From assembly GCF_004403185.1 (NCBI RefSeq), contig NZ_SOHJ01000007.1, positions 1 to 64,000 of the forward strand: 64,000 nt of DNA, in the 5' to 3' direction. Every line of letters starts with the position of its first letter. The first letter of the stretch is position 1. The translations under genes were made by a program, and so were the position numbers. Positions 35,739-45,051 of the stretch are shown piece by piece. A model generated the notes under the pieces. It was not told where the DNA came from, did not search any database, and saw only the letters and a list, made by a program, of their open reading frames with translations. The stretch comes from Cryobacterium suzukii. GTDB taxonomy: Bacteria; Actinomycetota; Actinomycetes; Actinomycetales; Microbacteriaceae.

Positions 35739-36404
35739 ATGACTACTATCGCAATCATCGGAGCTGGCTCAGGACTCGGGGCCGCCGTCGCGCGGCGATT
35801 CGGGGCCGAAGGCTTCACCGTCGCGCTCATCGCCCGCCACCAGGGACGCGTAGATGCCCTCGCCGCCGAACTGCTGGCCGAGGGCATCACAGCACACGGC
35901 TTCGTCGCCGACGTGCGCGATCCGGCCTCCATCACCCGCACTCTCGAACAGGTCGCAGAAACTCTCGGCCCGATCGAGGTACTGCAATACAGCCCGTTGC
36001 CGCAGAAGGACTTCATGCGCCCGGTTCTGGAGACCACTCCCGCCGACCTCGTTGGCCCAATCGAGTTCTCCATCTACGGACCCGTCGCCGCTGTGCATCA
36101 GGTCCTCCCCGGCATGCGTTTCCTCGGCGCTAACCGCGGCACCATCCTCTTCGTCAACGGCGGATCCGCCGTGACCCCGGGCCGCAATGTCACCGGCACG
36201 TCAATCGCATTCGCTGGACAGGCCGCCTACGCGCAGCTGCTCAACGAGGCCCTCGGAGAAGAAGGAATCCAGGTCTCCCAGCTCATCATCGGCGGCCGCA
36301 TCATCGCCGGCGACCCCGAGAAGGACCCGTCAGTGCTCGCTGAGCACCTCTGGAACCTCCACAGCCGTCGCGATCGCTTCCGCCACCAGATCAGCGCTGA
36401 CTAG
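35739..36404 (+). CDS. SDR-fold oxidoreductase lacking the catalytic lysine
   Basis: The 221-residue protein starts MTTIAIIGAGSGLGAAVARRF, an atypical glycine motif (GAGSGLG) of the SDR superfamily. The usual NAG motif is not evident. The catalytic position reads QAAYAQLLNEAL, in which Tyr is followed by Leu four residues on, not the Lys of YxxxK. It is therefore probably not a classical dehydrogenase. The start is preceded by an ATG at 35721, which would add six residues. It lies in frame just behind the mmsB fragment. Confidence 0.7.
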   Translation: MTTIAIIGAGSGLGAAVARRFGAEGFTVALIARHQGRVDALAAELLAEGITAHGFVADVRDPASITRTLEQVAETLGPIEVLQYSPLPQKDFMRPVLETTPADLVGPIEFSIYGPVAAVHQVLPGMRFLGANRGTILFVNGGSAVTPGRNVTGTSIAFAGQAAYAQLLNEALGEEGIQVSQLIIGGRIIAGDPEKDPSVLAEHLWNLHSRRDRFRHQISAD

Positions 36405-36705
36405 AAAGCGTCGTTCACTGTCAGGACCCGCCAGAGCCGGCACAGGTAGCCGATACGTCGATCGGTTCGGGCGGTCGCAGAATCAGATTGCAGGCGACCT
36501 CACCGGTGCCGTTCCAGGCGATCCTGCCACCACGATCGGGGTCACCGCACAAGACGTCGGTGGCGTGCAGGGCACGCGGCCGGGCCAGACCGTCAAACGC
36601 GGAGTTGATGCTGAGCTCCGCGACGACACAGCCGACCAGCCCGGTTGGTTATAAGTTCAGGACGCGAATTTTCCGGTACCAGGCGGTTGCGTATACTCGT
36701 TTTCA
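36405..36705. other. Gene-free stretch with an ambiguous coding remnant
   Basis: Between about 36418 and 36640 the minus strand has an open frame containing ELSINSAFDGLARPRALHA and GRIAWNGTGEVACNLILR, with GC-rich third positions. It is bounded by stops, has no start and no family I recognise. It may be a gene remnant; the plus strand is nearly as open, so this is uncertain. Confidence 0.4.
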
Positions 36706-36791
36706 GCGACACGGGGTGCCGACTGCATGACGGTCGGCTGAGATGACACCCGTTGAACCTGATCTAGTTCGAACTAGCGAAGGGATGTCAC
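36706..36791 (+). ncRNA. TPP riboswitch (THI element)
   Basis: The conserved parts are in order: ACGGGGTGCC, CTGAGATGACACCCG (CTGAGA at 36738-36743), GAACCTGATC at 36755-36764, GTTCGAAC and AGCGAAGGGATGTC. These are the P2 to P5 elements that bind thiamine pyrophosphate. The following leader contains CCTT (36836-36839) able to pair with AAGG (36844-36847) of the SDR Shine-Dalgarno region, which suggests translational control. Confidence 0.92.
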
Positions 36792-36858
36792 GGAGAATTA
36801 CGTGCACTGCTTTGGTGCCGGATCTCGTCCTTTCGCCTTACCCAAGGTGAAGAAAATC

Positions 36859-37623
36859 ATGCAAATAGCAGAACAGATTGTCTTGGTCACTGGCGGCGCA
36901 CGCGGCCTGGGTGAAAGCATCGTGCACGCTTTCGCGGCTCAGGGCGCTCGGGTGGTCATCAACTATCGCAACAGCGCCGCAGCAGCGGAAACCTTGGCTT
37001 CCGGCTATGGGCCTGAACACGCTCTTGCCGTACAGGCCGACGTCACCGACCCGACCCAGGTCGCCGCAATACTCACGCAGGCGCAGGCACATTTCGGCTC
37101 CAGCGTGACAACGGTGGTCAATAACGCGTTGGTCGATTTCAGCTTCAACGGCGACGCCCGCTCCGGCGCTGCCGACATCGGCTGGGACGAATTCCAGGCG
37201 CAATTCTCGGGCAGCGTCCGTGGCGCCCTGAACACAACCCAGCAGGCGCTGGCAGGCATGCGCGAGGTCGGGTTTGGCCGCATCATCAACATCGGTACCA
37301 ACCTGTTTCAGAACCCGGTGGTGCCCTACCACGACTACACGGCCGCCAAGGCCGCCCTGCTCTCCCTGACCCGCACCCTCGCCTCAGACCTCGGCCCGCA
37401 CAACATCGCCGTAAACATGGTCTCCGGCGGGCTGCTGCGCACCACGGATGCCAGCGCGGCTACCCCCGAGGACGTGTTCGACTTCATCGCCGCCTCCACC
37501 CCGCTACGCAGAGTGACAACCCCGGCCGAATTTGCGGATGCGGTACTCTTTTTTGCCTCCCCCTGGGCGCGGTCGGTCACCGGGCAGAACCTGGTCGTCG
37601 ACGGCGGCCTGGTAATGAACTAG
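36859..37623 (+). CDS. SDR oxidoreductase under TPP riboswitch control
   Basis: The 254-residue classical SDR has the motifs VTGGARGLGESIV (about residue 9), NNALVDFSFNG (NNA in place of NNAG, about 86) and the catalytic YxxxK in YHDYTAAKAALLSLTR (about 158). The AAGGTGA at 36844-36850 sits eight bases before ATG 36859; a start at 36802 would put the riboswitch end inside coding sequence and is unlikely. It is regulated by TPP, so a role in thiamine salvage or synthesis is inferred. Confidence 0.88.
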   Translation: MQIAEQIVLVTGGARGLGESIVHAFAAQGARVVINYRNSAAAAETLASGYGPEHALAVQADVTDPTQVAAILTQAQAHFGSSVTTVVNNALVDFSFNGDARSGAADIGWDEFQAQFSGSVRGALNTTQQALAGMREVGFGRIINIGTNLFQNPVVPYHDYTAAKAALLSLTRTLASDLGPHNIAVNMVSGGLLRTTDASAATPEDVFDFIAASTPLRRVTTPAEFADAVLFFASPWARSVTGQNLVVDGGLVMN

Positions 37624-38230
37624 GGCAGCGCCGGCCAGGCCTGGTGCACCCACACCAGTTCCCGCCGGTGCCCGGTTCGCGGTCCCACCCGGACCGTTCG
37701 ACAGCGATCTCGTTGCCAGTGGCGTGGCCCATGTGCTCGCGGGGGCATTCGACGCGCCGGCTGCACCCTTCGCAACGTCCTTCGATGCTGACCACACCTC
37801 GTCAAACTCTGTCGGCGGCGGGTACTCAACCCCCGGGGGAGTGACCGACTTGCTAATGGTGAGACCGGGGCGGCGACGGCCGGAAGTCTGCGAGGTTGAC
37901 CGCGATCCTGATGCGCGGGCTGGCGGGCTGGCTGGCTGGTGGGCGGGTGACGTGGTGACGAGCAGCCTCCCGGCGAGCCAGGATACACTCCTCGACACAT
38001 GGAACTGAATATCGATGGCGCACCAGCACGATGCGCTCCGGTTACCGTGTGAGCACGTGGATCTCCGCTGAGACAGCGTTCCTGACGATCTTGTGCCGAC
38101 CTGGATAACGGCCATGGCGACCGCAATTGCTGTCGTCGCCGCCAGCTTGTGTACCTATCGGTAGATTCGGTTTACATCTCGCCAAATGCGTGAAGCTGCG
38201 ACCACCGTTCCATTACTGGCCAGACCCCGG
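37624..38230. other. Gene-free stretch with a possible coding remnant
   Basis: No gene can be supported. A plus-strand frame from about 37680 to 38008 reads protein-like at first (FAVPPGPFDSDLVASGVAHV) but degrades into a repetitive GGCTGGCGGGCTGGCTGGCT tract at about 37918-37940. No start and no recognised family. The rest shows nothing. Confidence 0.5.
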
Positions 38231-39202
38231 TTAGGCGCGGGCGGTAACCGGCAAGGATTCGGAAACCTCATCGGACGGTAGATCCTTACGCGCCCAGTAG
38301 CTGGCGAGCACCGAACCCGATACGTTATGCCAGACCGAGAAAATTGCCGCTGGCAGCGCGGCTACCGGGTTGAAATGCGCCACGGCTAGGGCGGCAGCCA
38401 GGCCGGAGTTCTGCATGCCCACCTCGAAGCTGAGAGCTCGGCGACTGGCGACCGGAAGCCCGAACAGACGCCCAATGTAGTACCCAAGCGTCAGTCCGAG
38501 GGAGTTGTGCAGGATCACGGCGACGACCACGAGCACGCCAATCGACAACAGCGTGGAGGCACTCGCGGCGATGACGGCCGCAACCACGACGGTGATGCCG
38601 GCTACCGACAGCAGAGGCAAAACATCGAGAAAACGCTCCACCAGGCGCGGCACGATCATGCGCAGCACGAGCCCGATCACTACCGGAACCAGCACGATCT
38701 GCACAATCGACACGAACAAAGCGCCAGCATTAACGGGCAGGGACTCTCCGACGAGCACCAGCACGAGCAGCGGCGTCAGCACGGGGGCCAGCAAAGTCGA
38801 GACGGACGTCATCGCCACAGACAACGCGGTATCGCCCTTAGAGAGGTAGACCATCACGTTGGACGCTGTACCTCCGGGCACAGAACCAACCAAAATCATG
38901 CCGGCCGTCAGCATGGGCGAAAGCCCCAGCGCGACGGCAATCCCGAAGCCGAGCAACGGCATCACGAAGAACTGGGCCGCAACGCCCAGCAGAAGCGCCC
39001 ACGGCCGCCTGGCAATAATCGCGAAGTCAACCGGGCGCAGCGTCATACCCATTCCCAGCATGATCACGGCAAGTAGCCATGGGATCGCCACGGTCAGGCC
39101 GGAAAATGCGTCGGGGACAGCAAGCGCCAACGCTCCCGCAGCCAAAACAATAACGGCGAACCAACGCCCGACGAATGCGCTGACAGTTCTGATGCGGTCC
39201 AT
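38231..39202 (-). CDS. Bile acid:sodium symporter family transporter
   Basis: This BASS-family carrier of 323 residues has about ten predicted transmembrane segments, with the signature GSVPGGTASNVMVYLSKGD (about 118-136) and FEVGMQNSGLAAALA (about 260) that form the sodium/substrate sites. ATG 39202 (MDRIRT) has a TATTGT seven bases upstream, consistent with a leaderless transcript. The same frame is open for another 159 codons upstream, see 39290-39679. BASS proteins move bile acids, pyruvate, pantoate and other organic anions; the substrate is not resolved. The nearby TPP riboswitch is on the other strand. Confidence 0.85.
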   Translation of the reverse strand: MDRIRTVSAFVGRWFAVIVLAAGALALAVPDAFSGLTVAIPWLLAVIMLGMGMTLRPVDFAIIARRPWALLLGVAAQFFVMPLLGFGIAVALGLSPMLTAGMILVGSVPGGTASNVMVYLSKGDTALSVAMTSVSTLLAPVLTPLLVLVLVGESLPVNAGALFVSIVQIVLVPVVIGLVLRMIVPRLVERFLDVLPLLSVAGITVVVAAVIAASASTLLSIGVLVVVAVILHNSLGLTLGYYIGRLFGLPVASRRALSFEVGMQNSGLAAALAVAHFNPVAALPAAIFSVWHNVSGSVLASYWARKDLPSDEVSESLPVTARA

Positions 39203-39289
39203 GATGAAACAATACCCACAATGGGCAGAAACCTCATGGCCGGCAGGTGCGATGGTAAACAGGAACGCGCGAACAGTTTGCCCACGATT

Positions 39290-39679
39290 CTGACCGGTTT
39301 CAAGACGACAAAGATGCCCCCTGCGCAACCTCACGCCGGCCTGGTTCGGGTACACGCCGAGCGAGACTAGGTGTGTGCTCCCGTTCGAGGTGGTCAGCTC
39401 CACACATAGATAGTGCTCTTCCGGCGTGATTCCCTCTCGCACAGCGTTAGCGAAGGCGTTGCTGTCGAGCTGTTCCTCGATCGAGACGACCGGGTCGAGG
39501 TTGATCCAGACGTCGTCGGTCGTGGCATGCACGTAGGGACGGAGCCGGGAGTCATCGCGAGCGGAAAAGTCATTCAGGGCTGCTTGGGCGGCGCGTTCGG
39601 CCCGCCTTGCGGCGCGGTGCACGGCGATAGCTGCATACCCTGCTGCGGGTGTGTGCACATCGAGTGAACAGTAGGCCAA
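39290..39679 (-). pseudogene. Unknown protein-coding remnant in frame with the BASS gene
   Basis: The minus strand has an open frame with strongly GC-rich third positions between about 39679 and 39320 (peptides DDVWINLDPVVSIEEQLDSN and AFANAVREGITPEEHYLCVE). Codon use drops to random between about 39300 and the BASS ATG at 39202, so the two are probably not one protein. No family is recognised. It may be a truncated gene that ends by running into the BASS gene. Confidence 0.4.
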
Positions 39680-39802
39680 ATTTGTGTCATAACGATAGGG
39701 TCGAGTGAGTCCCCGCCGTAGCGTGGTGATGTCAATGTCGAATCACAGGTTTGGCTCGGGGGCGACTTTTTGGTTGTACCGGGCTCAGAAAAGGACAACC
39801 AA

Positions 39803-40870
39803 TTGAATAAGCGCACCATCACCGCGAGCTCCTTCGCGCTCGCCCTGTTGAGCACCGTGGTATTGACCTCGTGCAGTGCCGAGACCGATACTGCCGCTTC
39901 CGGCGACGCTACTGGAACGCTCATCGTGTACACGAACTCCAACTCTGATGGGCGTGGCGAGTGGATCACGGAGCAGGCCTCCGCTGCCGGCCTCGACATC
40001 GAGATCGTGGGCCTCGGCGGCGCCGACCTCGCAAACCGGATCGTGGCCGAGAAGAATAACCCCGTGGGCGACGTGGTCTTCGGGTTAAACAACATGTTCT
40101 TCGAAACGCTCAAGGCCGAGGAGGCTGTCTCCGCGTACACACCGGCCTGGTCCGGCGAAGTCGACAGCACCGCCGGCGACGCGGAGGACGGCGTATTCTG
40201 GCCGTTGGTTGAACAGGCCATCGTCATGGCCTACGACACCAACACGGTCAGCGCAGCCGATGCCCCCACCGAGATCGCCGACCTCTGGGACGGCGACCAG
40301 TACACCGGTAACTACGAAGTGAACACTGCCCTCGGCCAGGCGACACCACAGCTGGTGCTCGCGGGCCTTCTCGCTCCCTACGCGGACGAGGACGGCGACC
40401 TGGGTATATCCGACGATGGCTGGGACCAGGTGCAGGCATACTTCGGGCACGGTTCGCCTGCTGTCGAGGGCACCGACCTGTATGCCCGGTTGATCCGCGG
40501 TGAGGTCGATTTCGGCGTGATTCCGAGCAGCGGTATCACGAGTCGTGATACCGAGTACGGCACGGTCACCGGAGTCATCAGCCCCGAAGACGGTGTTCCG
40601 TACGTCACAGAGCAGATCGCCGTAATTAACGGCACTCCGCGCCAGGAGCAGGCCGAAGAGTTCATTGACTGGTTCGGCAGCTCCGACGTGCAGGGCCAGT
40701 TTGCGGCCAAATTCGCCGCTTACCCCGTGAACACCGAGGCCCGCGCTCAGGCGCTCCCCGCGGTCGTCGAGCTGATCGAATCACTGCCCAAGCAAGACAT
40801 TGACTGGGCACTGACCCGGGAGCACATCGGCGAGTGGGTCGAGAAGACCGAGCTCGAGTACCTGCCCTAA
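39803..40870 (+). CDS. ABC transporter substrate-binding lipoprotein (Fe(III)/thiamine/phosphonate class)
   Basis: The 355-residue lipoprotein has signal and lipobox in VLTSCSAE (Cys at about 23). The mature part (GTLIVYTNSNSDGRGEWITE onward, GDVVFGLNNMFFETL) is in the Fe-binding/thiamine/2-aminoethylphosphonate binding-protein class. The TTG at 39803 is chosen because AAAGGAC lies six bases upstream. It is followed by an ATPase and a fused permease. Which of the three substrates it binds cannot be decided from the sequence. Confidence 0.85.
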   Translation: MNKRTITASSFALALLSTVVLTSCSAETDTAASGDATGTLIVYTNSNSDGRGEWITEQASAAGLDIEIVGLGGADLANRIVAEKNNPVGDVVFGLNNMFFETLKAEEAVSAYTPAWSGEVDSTAGDAEDGVFWPLVEQAIVMAYDTNTVSAADAPTEIADLWDGDQYTGNYEVNTALGQATPQLVLAGLLAPYADEDGDLGISDDGWDQVQAYFGHGSPAVEGTDLYARLIRGEVDFGVIPSSGITSRDTEYGTVTGVISPEDGVPYVTEQIAVINGTPRQEQAEEFIDWFGSSDVQGQFAAKFAAYPVNTEARAQALPAVVELIESLPKQDIDWALTREHIGEWVEKTELEYLP

Positions 40871-40919
40871 CGGTCATCCGCGCCGACGAGCGCCGACCTC
40901 CATCACCCGCCACAAGTCG

Positions 40920-40951
40920 CCGGGTGCGGCTTCGTCAACAGCCGCACCCGG
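40920..40951 (+). promoter_or_regulatory. Intergenic hairpin between the binding-protein and ATPase genes
   Basis: CCGGGTGCGGC pairs perfectly with GCCGCACCCGG over 11 bp with a ten-base loop. There is no T run. Such hairpins after binding-protein genes usually stabilise the upstream mRNA and give more binding protein than membrane subunits. Confidence 0.7.
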
Positions 40952-40962
40952 TGGGAGTTCAC

Positions 40963-41976
40963 ATGATTAGATTTGACCACATCGAAGTGCGTTTCGGCGA
41001 ACACACCGCCATTCCCGAACTCAATTTGGAGGTGAAGCAGGGTGAGTTCTTCACCCTGCTCGGGCCGTCCGGATGCGGGAAAACCACCGCGCTGCGCACC
41101 CTCGCCGGCTTCATCGAACCGACGAAAGGCGAGATCTATATCGATGGCCAGGCCGCGACGAAGCTTCCGAGCGAGAAGCGCAGCGTGGGAATGGTGTTTC
41201 AGAACTACGCCCTGTTCCCGAGTATGAGCGTGTGGGAAAACATCGCCTTCGGCCTGAAGGTGCGCAAGACAAAGAAGATGCAGACGGGTGCCCTCGTCGC
41301 GGAAATAGCCGGGCAGGTGGAGCTTACATCGGAGCAGCTCAGCAAGAACGTCTCCGAACTCTCCGGCGGCCAGCAGCAGCGCGTGGCCATCGCGCGCGCG
41401 CTCGTGCTCAAGCCGCGCATCCTGCTGCTCGACGAACCTCTCTCCAACCTCGATGCGAAGTTGCGGGTGCAGCTGCGCGAACAGCTCAAAAACCTGCAGC
41501 GCGAGCTCGGCATCACGACGGTCTACGTGACCCACGACCAGGAGGAAGCCCTGACGATGAGCGATCGCATCGCCGTGTTCAATCATGGCGTGGTGGAACA
41601 GGTGGGAACTCCGGAGGAGATCTACAACCGCTCGAGCACAGAGTTTGTGTGCACGTTCGTGGGTGCCATGAATAAGTTGTCGGGCGAGGTGGTGCAGCGG
41701 CTGCAGCGTGGTGGCGGCACCGCTCTGCACCCAAACAAGGCGTCATACCTGAGGCTCGAGAAGGTGTCGCTGCAGCCTCCTGCAAACGCGGCCGACAGCA
41801 TCCGTCTTGAGGGAACCGTCGCTGAACGCGCGTACCACGGCGCGCACAGCACCTACACGATCGACTGTTCCGGCAGCATGATTCGCGCGCTCGTACCCGA
41901 GGGCGGCGCGGCGCCGCTTGCGCCCGGTTCGCGAGCCGAGCTACACATTGACCCCTCGTCGATCCTGCAGTATTAG
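40963..41976 (+). CDS. ABC transporter ATP-binding protein
   Basis: The 337-residue ATPase has Walker A GPSGCGKTTALR (about residue 34), the Q-loop, the signature ELSGGQQQRVAIA (about 137) and Walker B ILLLDEPLSNLD (about 157), with the D-loop and His switch intact. A C-terminal TOBE-like domain (after about 235) is typical of Fe(III)/phosphonate-class importers. ATG at 40963 has GTGGGAG six bases upstream. Confidence 0.9.
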   Translation: MIRFDHIEVRFGEHTAIPELNLEVKQGEFFTLLGPSGCGKTTALRTLAGFIEPTKGEIYIDGQAATKLPSEKRSVGMVFQNYALFPSMSVWENIAFGLKVRKTKKMQTGALVAEIAGQVELTSEQLSKNVSELSGGQQQRVAIARALVLKPRILLLDEPLSNLDAKLRVQLREQLKNLQRELGITTVYVTHDQEEALTMSDRIAVFNHGVVEQVGTPEEIYNRSSTEFVCTFVGAMNKLSGEVVQRLQRGGGTALHPNKASYLRLEKVSLQPPANAADSIRLEGTVAERAYHGAHSTYTIDCSGSMIRALVPEGGAAPLAPGSRAELHIDPSSILQY

Positions 41977-41977
41977 C

Positions 41978-43714
41978 ATGCGCACCTCCTCTTGGCGTTC
42001 CATGCTGCGGTCGCCCCTCGTGCTGATCGTGGCCCTGGTGACGGTGTGGTTCATCGCCACGTTCCTGATCTTTCCCAACGCCACCCTCCTGATCGGCACG
42101 TTCTTCCCCGACGGCCAGCTCAGCTTTCGCGCGTTCGAGAAACTGGTCAGCTCAGAGCGGGCCATGAACAGCCTGTGGCACAGCTTTCTGCTGGCCGGCA
42201 CGCTCGCCGTGACGGTGAACGTGGTGGGTATTTTCATCGTGCTCGTCACCGATTATTTCGCCATTCGGGGTGCCCGGATACTGTGGCTCGGCTACGCGAC
42301 AACCCTCATTTACGGCGGCATCGTGCTCGCCGCCGGGTACAACTTCATCTACGGTCGTTACGGCTTCGTCACGAACGCGGTGGGCAACTGGTTTCCCGAC
42401 ATCGACCGTGACTGGTTTTCCGGATATTTCGCCGTCGTGGTCGTGATGACTCTCGCAACGACCACCAACCACATGCTTTTTCTTGGTTCGTCACTCGCCA
42501 AGATCGATTACCAGACGATCGAGGCGGCCCGGAATATGGGGGCGGGAACCCTGCGCATTCTGTGGCGGATCGTGCTGCCGGCCCTGCGCCCGATGATCTT
42601 CGCCGTGACGGTGCTCACGTTCCTCACTGGACTTGGTGCGCTGACCGCTCCGATCGTGCTGGGCGGTACCGACTTTCAGACGGTTGCCCCGATGATTCTG
42701 ACGTTCTCGAAGAGCAGTAGCTCACAGGATCTGGCCGCACTGCTCGCCATCATCCTGGGCCTGGCCACGATCGTGCTGCTGGCCATGATGAACCGGGCCG
42801 AGAAGTCCGGGGTGTATTTTTCTGTCGCCAAGGTGGCCACGCCGCTCCAAAAGCAGAAGATTCCCAATCGGGTCACCAACGGCGTCGTGCACGTGCTTGC
42901 CTATGCCTTGTTCGTGGTCTACGCGACGCCGGTACTGCTCATCGTACTGTTCTCATTTCTCGACTCGACCGCCATTCTGCGCGGGATGATCACCTGGGAT
43001 GCATTGACCCTCGACAATTACGCAACCGTTTTCGGCACCCCGTCGGTACTGCGCCCATTCATAGTGAGCGTCGTCTACAGCGCGCTGGCTTCGGCGATCG
43101 TGGTACTGGGCATGTTGTTCGTCGCAAGGGTGTTACAGAAATATCGCAACCCAGTGACCGGGTTGCTCGAATACCTCCTCCATATCCCGTGGATCCTGCC
43201 CACGATCCTGATCGCGCTCGCGCTGGTCATGACGTTTGACCGGCCGCAAGCGCTCGTCGGCGGCCAGGTACTCACCGGCACCACCAGCCTCCTCCTGCTG
43301 GCCTACATCATTGTGAAGATCCCGTTCACCCTACGGCTGCTGAAAGCGGCGTTCGCGTCGGTGCCAGAGTCGCTGGAAGACGCCGCGCGCATTCTCGGAG
43401 CGGGATCAATGTTCACCCTGCGCAAGGTTCTCTTTCCCCTCGTAATCCCGACCGCAGCCGCGATCACGGCGCTCAACTTCAACAGCCTGCTCGACGACTA
43501 TGACGCCGCCGTGTTCTTATACCACCCGCTATACCAACCATTGGGAATCGCGATCAAGGCCAGCACCGAGGGCGAAAACAACCTGGATTCGATGTCGATC
43601 ACCTTCGTGTACACCGTGCTCCTGATGATCATCATGGGCCTGGCGATGTACCTCGTCTACGGGCGCAGCGGAGCCGCGACGCGACGCGCCCGCCGCCGCG
43701 CAAGCCGCAACTGA
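41978..43714 (+). CDS. Fused ABC transporter permease (two FbpB-like halves)
   Basis: The 578-residue protein carries two tandem permease halves, each of about six predicted transmembrane segments. Two EAA-like loops occur: IEAARNMGAGTLRILWRIVL (about 185) and LEDAARILGAGSMFTLRKVL (about 465). This tandem build is typical of FbpB/ThiP-type systems, so a single chain forms the channel with one ATPase dimer. ATG 41978 follows the ATPase stop by one base. Confidence 0.9.
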   Translation: MRTSSWRSMLRSPLVLIVALVTVWFIATFLIFPNATLLIGTFFPDGQLSFRAFEKLVSSERAMNSLWHSFLLAGTLAVTVNVVGIFIVLVTDYFAIRGARILWLGYATTLIYGGIVLAAGYNFIYGRYGFVTNAVGNWFPDIDRDWFSGYFAVVVVMTLATTTNHMLFLGSSLAKIDYQTIEAARNMGAGTLRILWRIVLPALRPMIFAVTVLTFLTGLGALTAPIVLGGTDFQTVAPMILTFSKSSSSQDLAALLAIILGLATIVLLAMMNRAEKSGVYFSVAKVATPLQKQKIPNRVTNGVVHVLAYALFVVYATPVLLIVLFSFLDSTAILRGMITWDALTLDNYATVFGTPSVLRPFIVSVVYSALASAIVVLGMLFVARVLQKYRNPVTGLLEYLLHIPWILPTILIALALVMTFDRPQALVGGQVLTGTTSLLLLAYIIVKIPFTLRLLKAAFASVPESLEDAARILGAGSMFTLRKVLFPLVIPTAAAITALNFNSLLDDYDAAVFLYHPLYQPLGIAIKASTEGENNLDSMSITFVYTVLLMIIMGLAMYLVYGRSGAATRRARRRASRN

Positions 43715-44148
43715 TTCCTCCAACCGATACCTCGGCACGTTTCAAGTTGTGCGGCCGAGGTGGCTTGTGAATTCGTCCGACGCCACGGTCTGTAGCGTGT
43801 GATGTTCGGTAACGATCGTTCGCACGACACTCCCAGCGCGCTGCTTTAGTCGGCGCCGGGGGAGTCGGATCGAAGGGTCCGGATCCGTTGCCCGGGCGGT
43901 CGCGTGTGTTCCCTGGGATGGATGGGTGGTCGGAATCCTCACCCTGCGCGGGTGCGGTACCTTGGTATTGCTCGACACCTGGGGGAACTGTTCTCGTCGT
44001 CGCCCATAAACATCACGTTTCATCACACCACTGGACCACGTCACCCGGCGTCAGGGCATACCCTTTCGGCATGAAGCACGAACTGACCACGCTGCTGTCG
44101 CGGCTACCGCAGGAGCCGCTGCCCGCCACAGACCAGCCATTCTGACCC
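43715..44148. other. Gene-free stretch with a weak hairpin
   Basis: CCTCGGC (43730-43736) and GCCGAGG (43754-43760) could pair and may end the ABC operon, but there is no T run. A 24-codon frame (ATG 44071) ends four bases before the next gene and could couple its translation. No other feature is seen. Confidence 0.45.
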
Positions 44149-45051
44149 GTGCCAGCGAATCCGATGGATCTCGACGTCAGGTGGAATCACGGGGCGCCGC
44201 CGTTCCGGCGCTCCACGGACCCGCTCATCCAGACCCACTGGATTGACGCGAGCACCATCGTGCTCAGGCAGAGCATGGCCATCAACTACGAAGCCCCCTT
44301 CCTCTATCTGATGTTCGGCGAGGCCCGCGCGCTACTGCTCGACACAGGAGCGACGTCCGACCCTGCGTCGTTCCCCCTCCGAGAGCTGGTCGACCGGCTG
44401 TGCAATGAATGGCTTGCCCAGCATCCACACGATGACTACGAACTAGTGGTTGCACACAGTCACTCCCATGGCGACCACATCGCCGCCGATGGGCAGTTCG
44501 CAGATCGACCACGTACCGTCCTAGTTGGGCACGCGCCGAGCGACGTCGCCGAGTTCTTCGGACTCATCGACTGGCCCGCTGGGGAGGCGCATTTCGAACT
44601 CGGTGAGAGGCGGCTGGCGGTCCTTGCCATCCCCGGTCACGAAGCCTCGTCGATCGCGATCTGGGACCCCACCACCGAACTACTCTTCACGGGTGACACG
44701 GTCTACCCCGGCCGGCTCTACGTGCACGACATCGCCGCATTCCAGGACAGCGTCGCCCGGCTCCTCACCTTCTCAAAGCTCCACCCAGTGAGTCGAGTCA
44801 TGGGAGCCCACATCGAAATGTCGAACCGCCCTGGCCGCGACTATGCACGCAGCGTCGCCTACCATCCCCACGAAGCGCCGCTCCCGATGACCGTCGACCA
44901 GCTACGAGCGGTGGTCACTGCCACCCGCACGGTGGCCACCCGTCCCGGCGCGCATCGCTTCGACGACTTCGCGATCTTCAACGGGCCGTGCGAATCCGAA
45001 ATGGCACGACAGGAGCTGCGCGCCAGGATCCGAAGGCTCTGGCCATTCTGA
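44149..45051 (+). CDS. Metallo-beta-lactamase-fold hydrolase
   Basis: The 300-residue protein has the metal motif VVAHSHSHGDHIAADGQF (HxHxDH in the form HSHSHGDH, about residues 104-112), a second His in IPGHEASSIAIWD (about 162), Asp in LLFTGDTVYPGRLYV (about 183) and a final His in VMGAHIEMS. It is a binuclear zinc or iron hydrolase of undetermined substrate. A GTG start is used. Confidence 0.87.
   Translation: MPANPMDLDVRWNHGAPPFRRSTDPLIQTHWIDASTIVLRQSMAINYEAPFLYLMFGEARALLLDTGATSDPASFPLRELVDRLCNEWLAQHPHDDYELVVAHSHSHGDHIAADGQFADRPRTVLVGHAPSDVAEFFGLIDWPAGEAHFELGERRLAVLAIPGHEASSIAIWDPTTELLFTGDTVYPGRLYVHDIAAFQDSVARLLTFSKLHPVSRVMGAHIEMSNRPGRDYARSVAYHPHEAPLPMTVDQLRAVVTATRTVATRPGAHRFDDFAIFNGPCESEMARQELRARIRRLWPF

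Noticed and set aside
37910-37945. GGCTGGC-type short tandem repeat as a functional element
   Set aside because: A simple low-complexity tract in a decayed region with no sign of conservation.
39803-43714. Assignment as a thiamine transporter (thiBPQ)
   Set aside because: The build fits, but Fe(III) and phosphonate importers share it and no TPP riboswitch precedes the operon.
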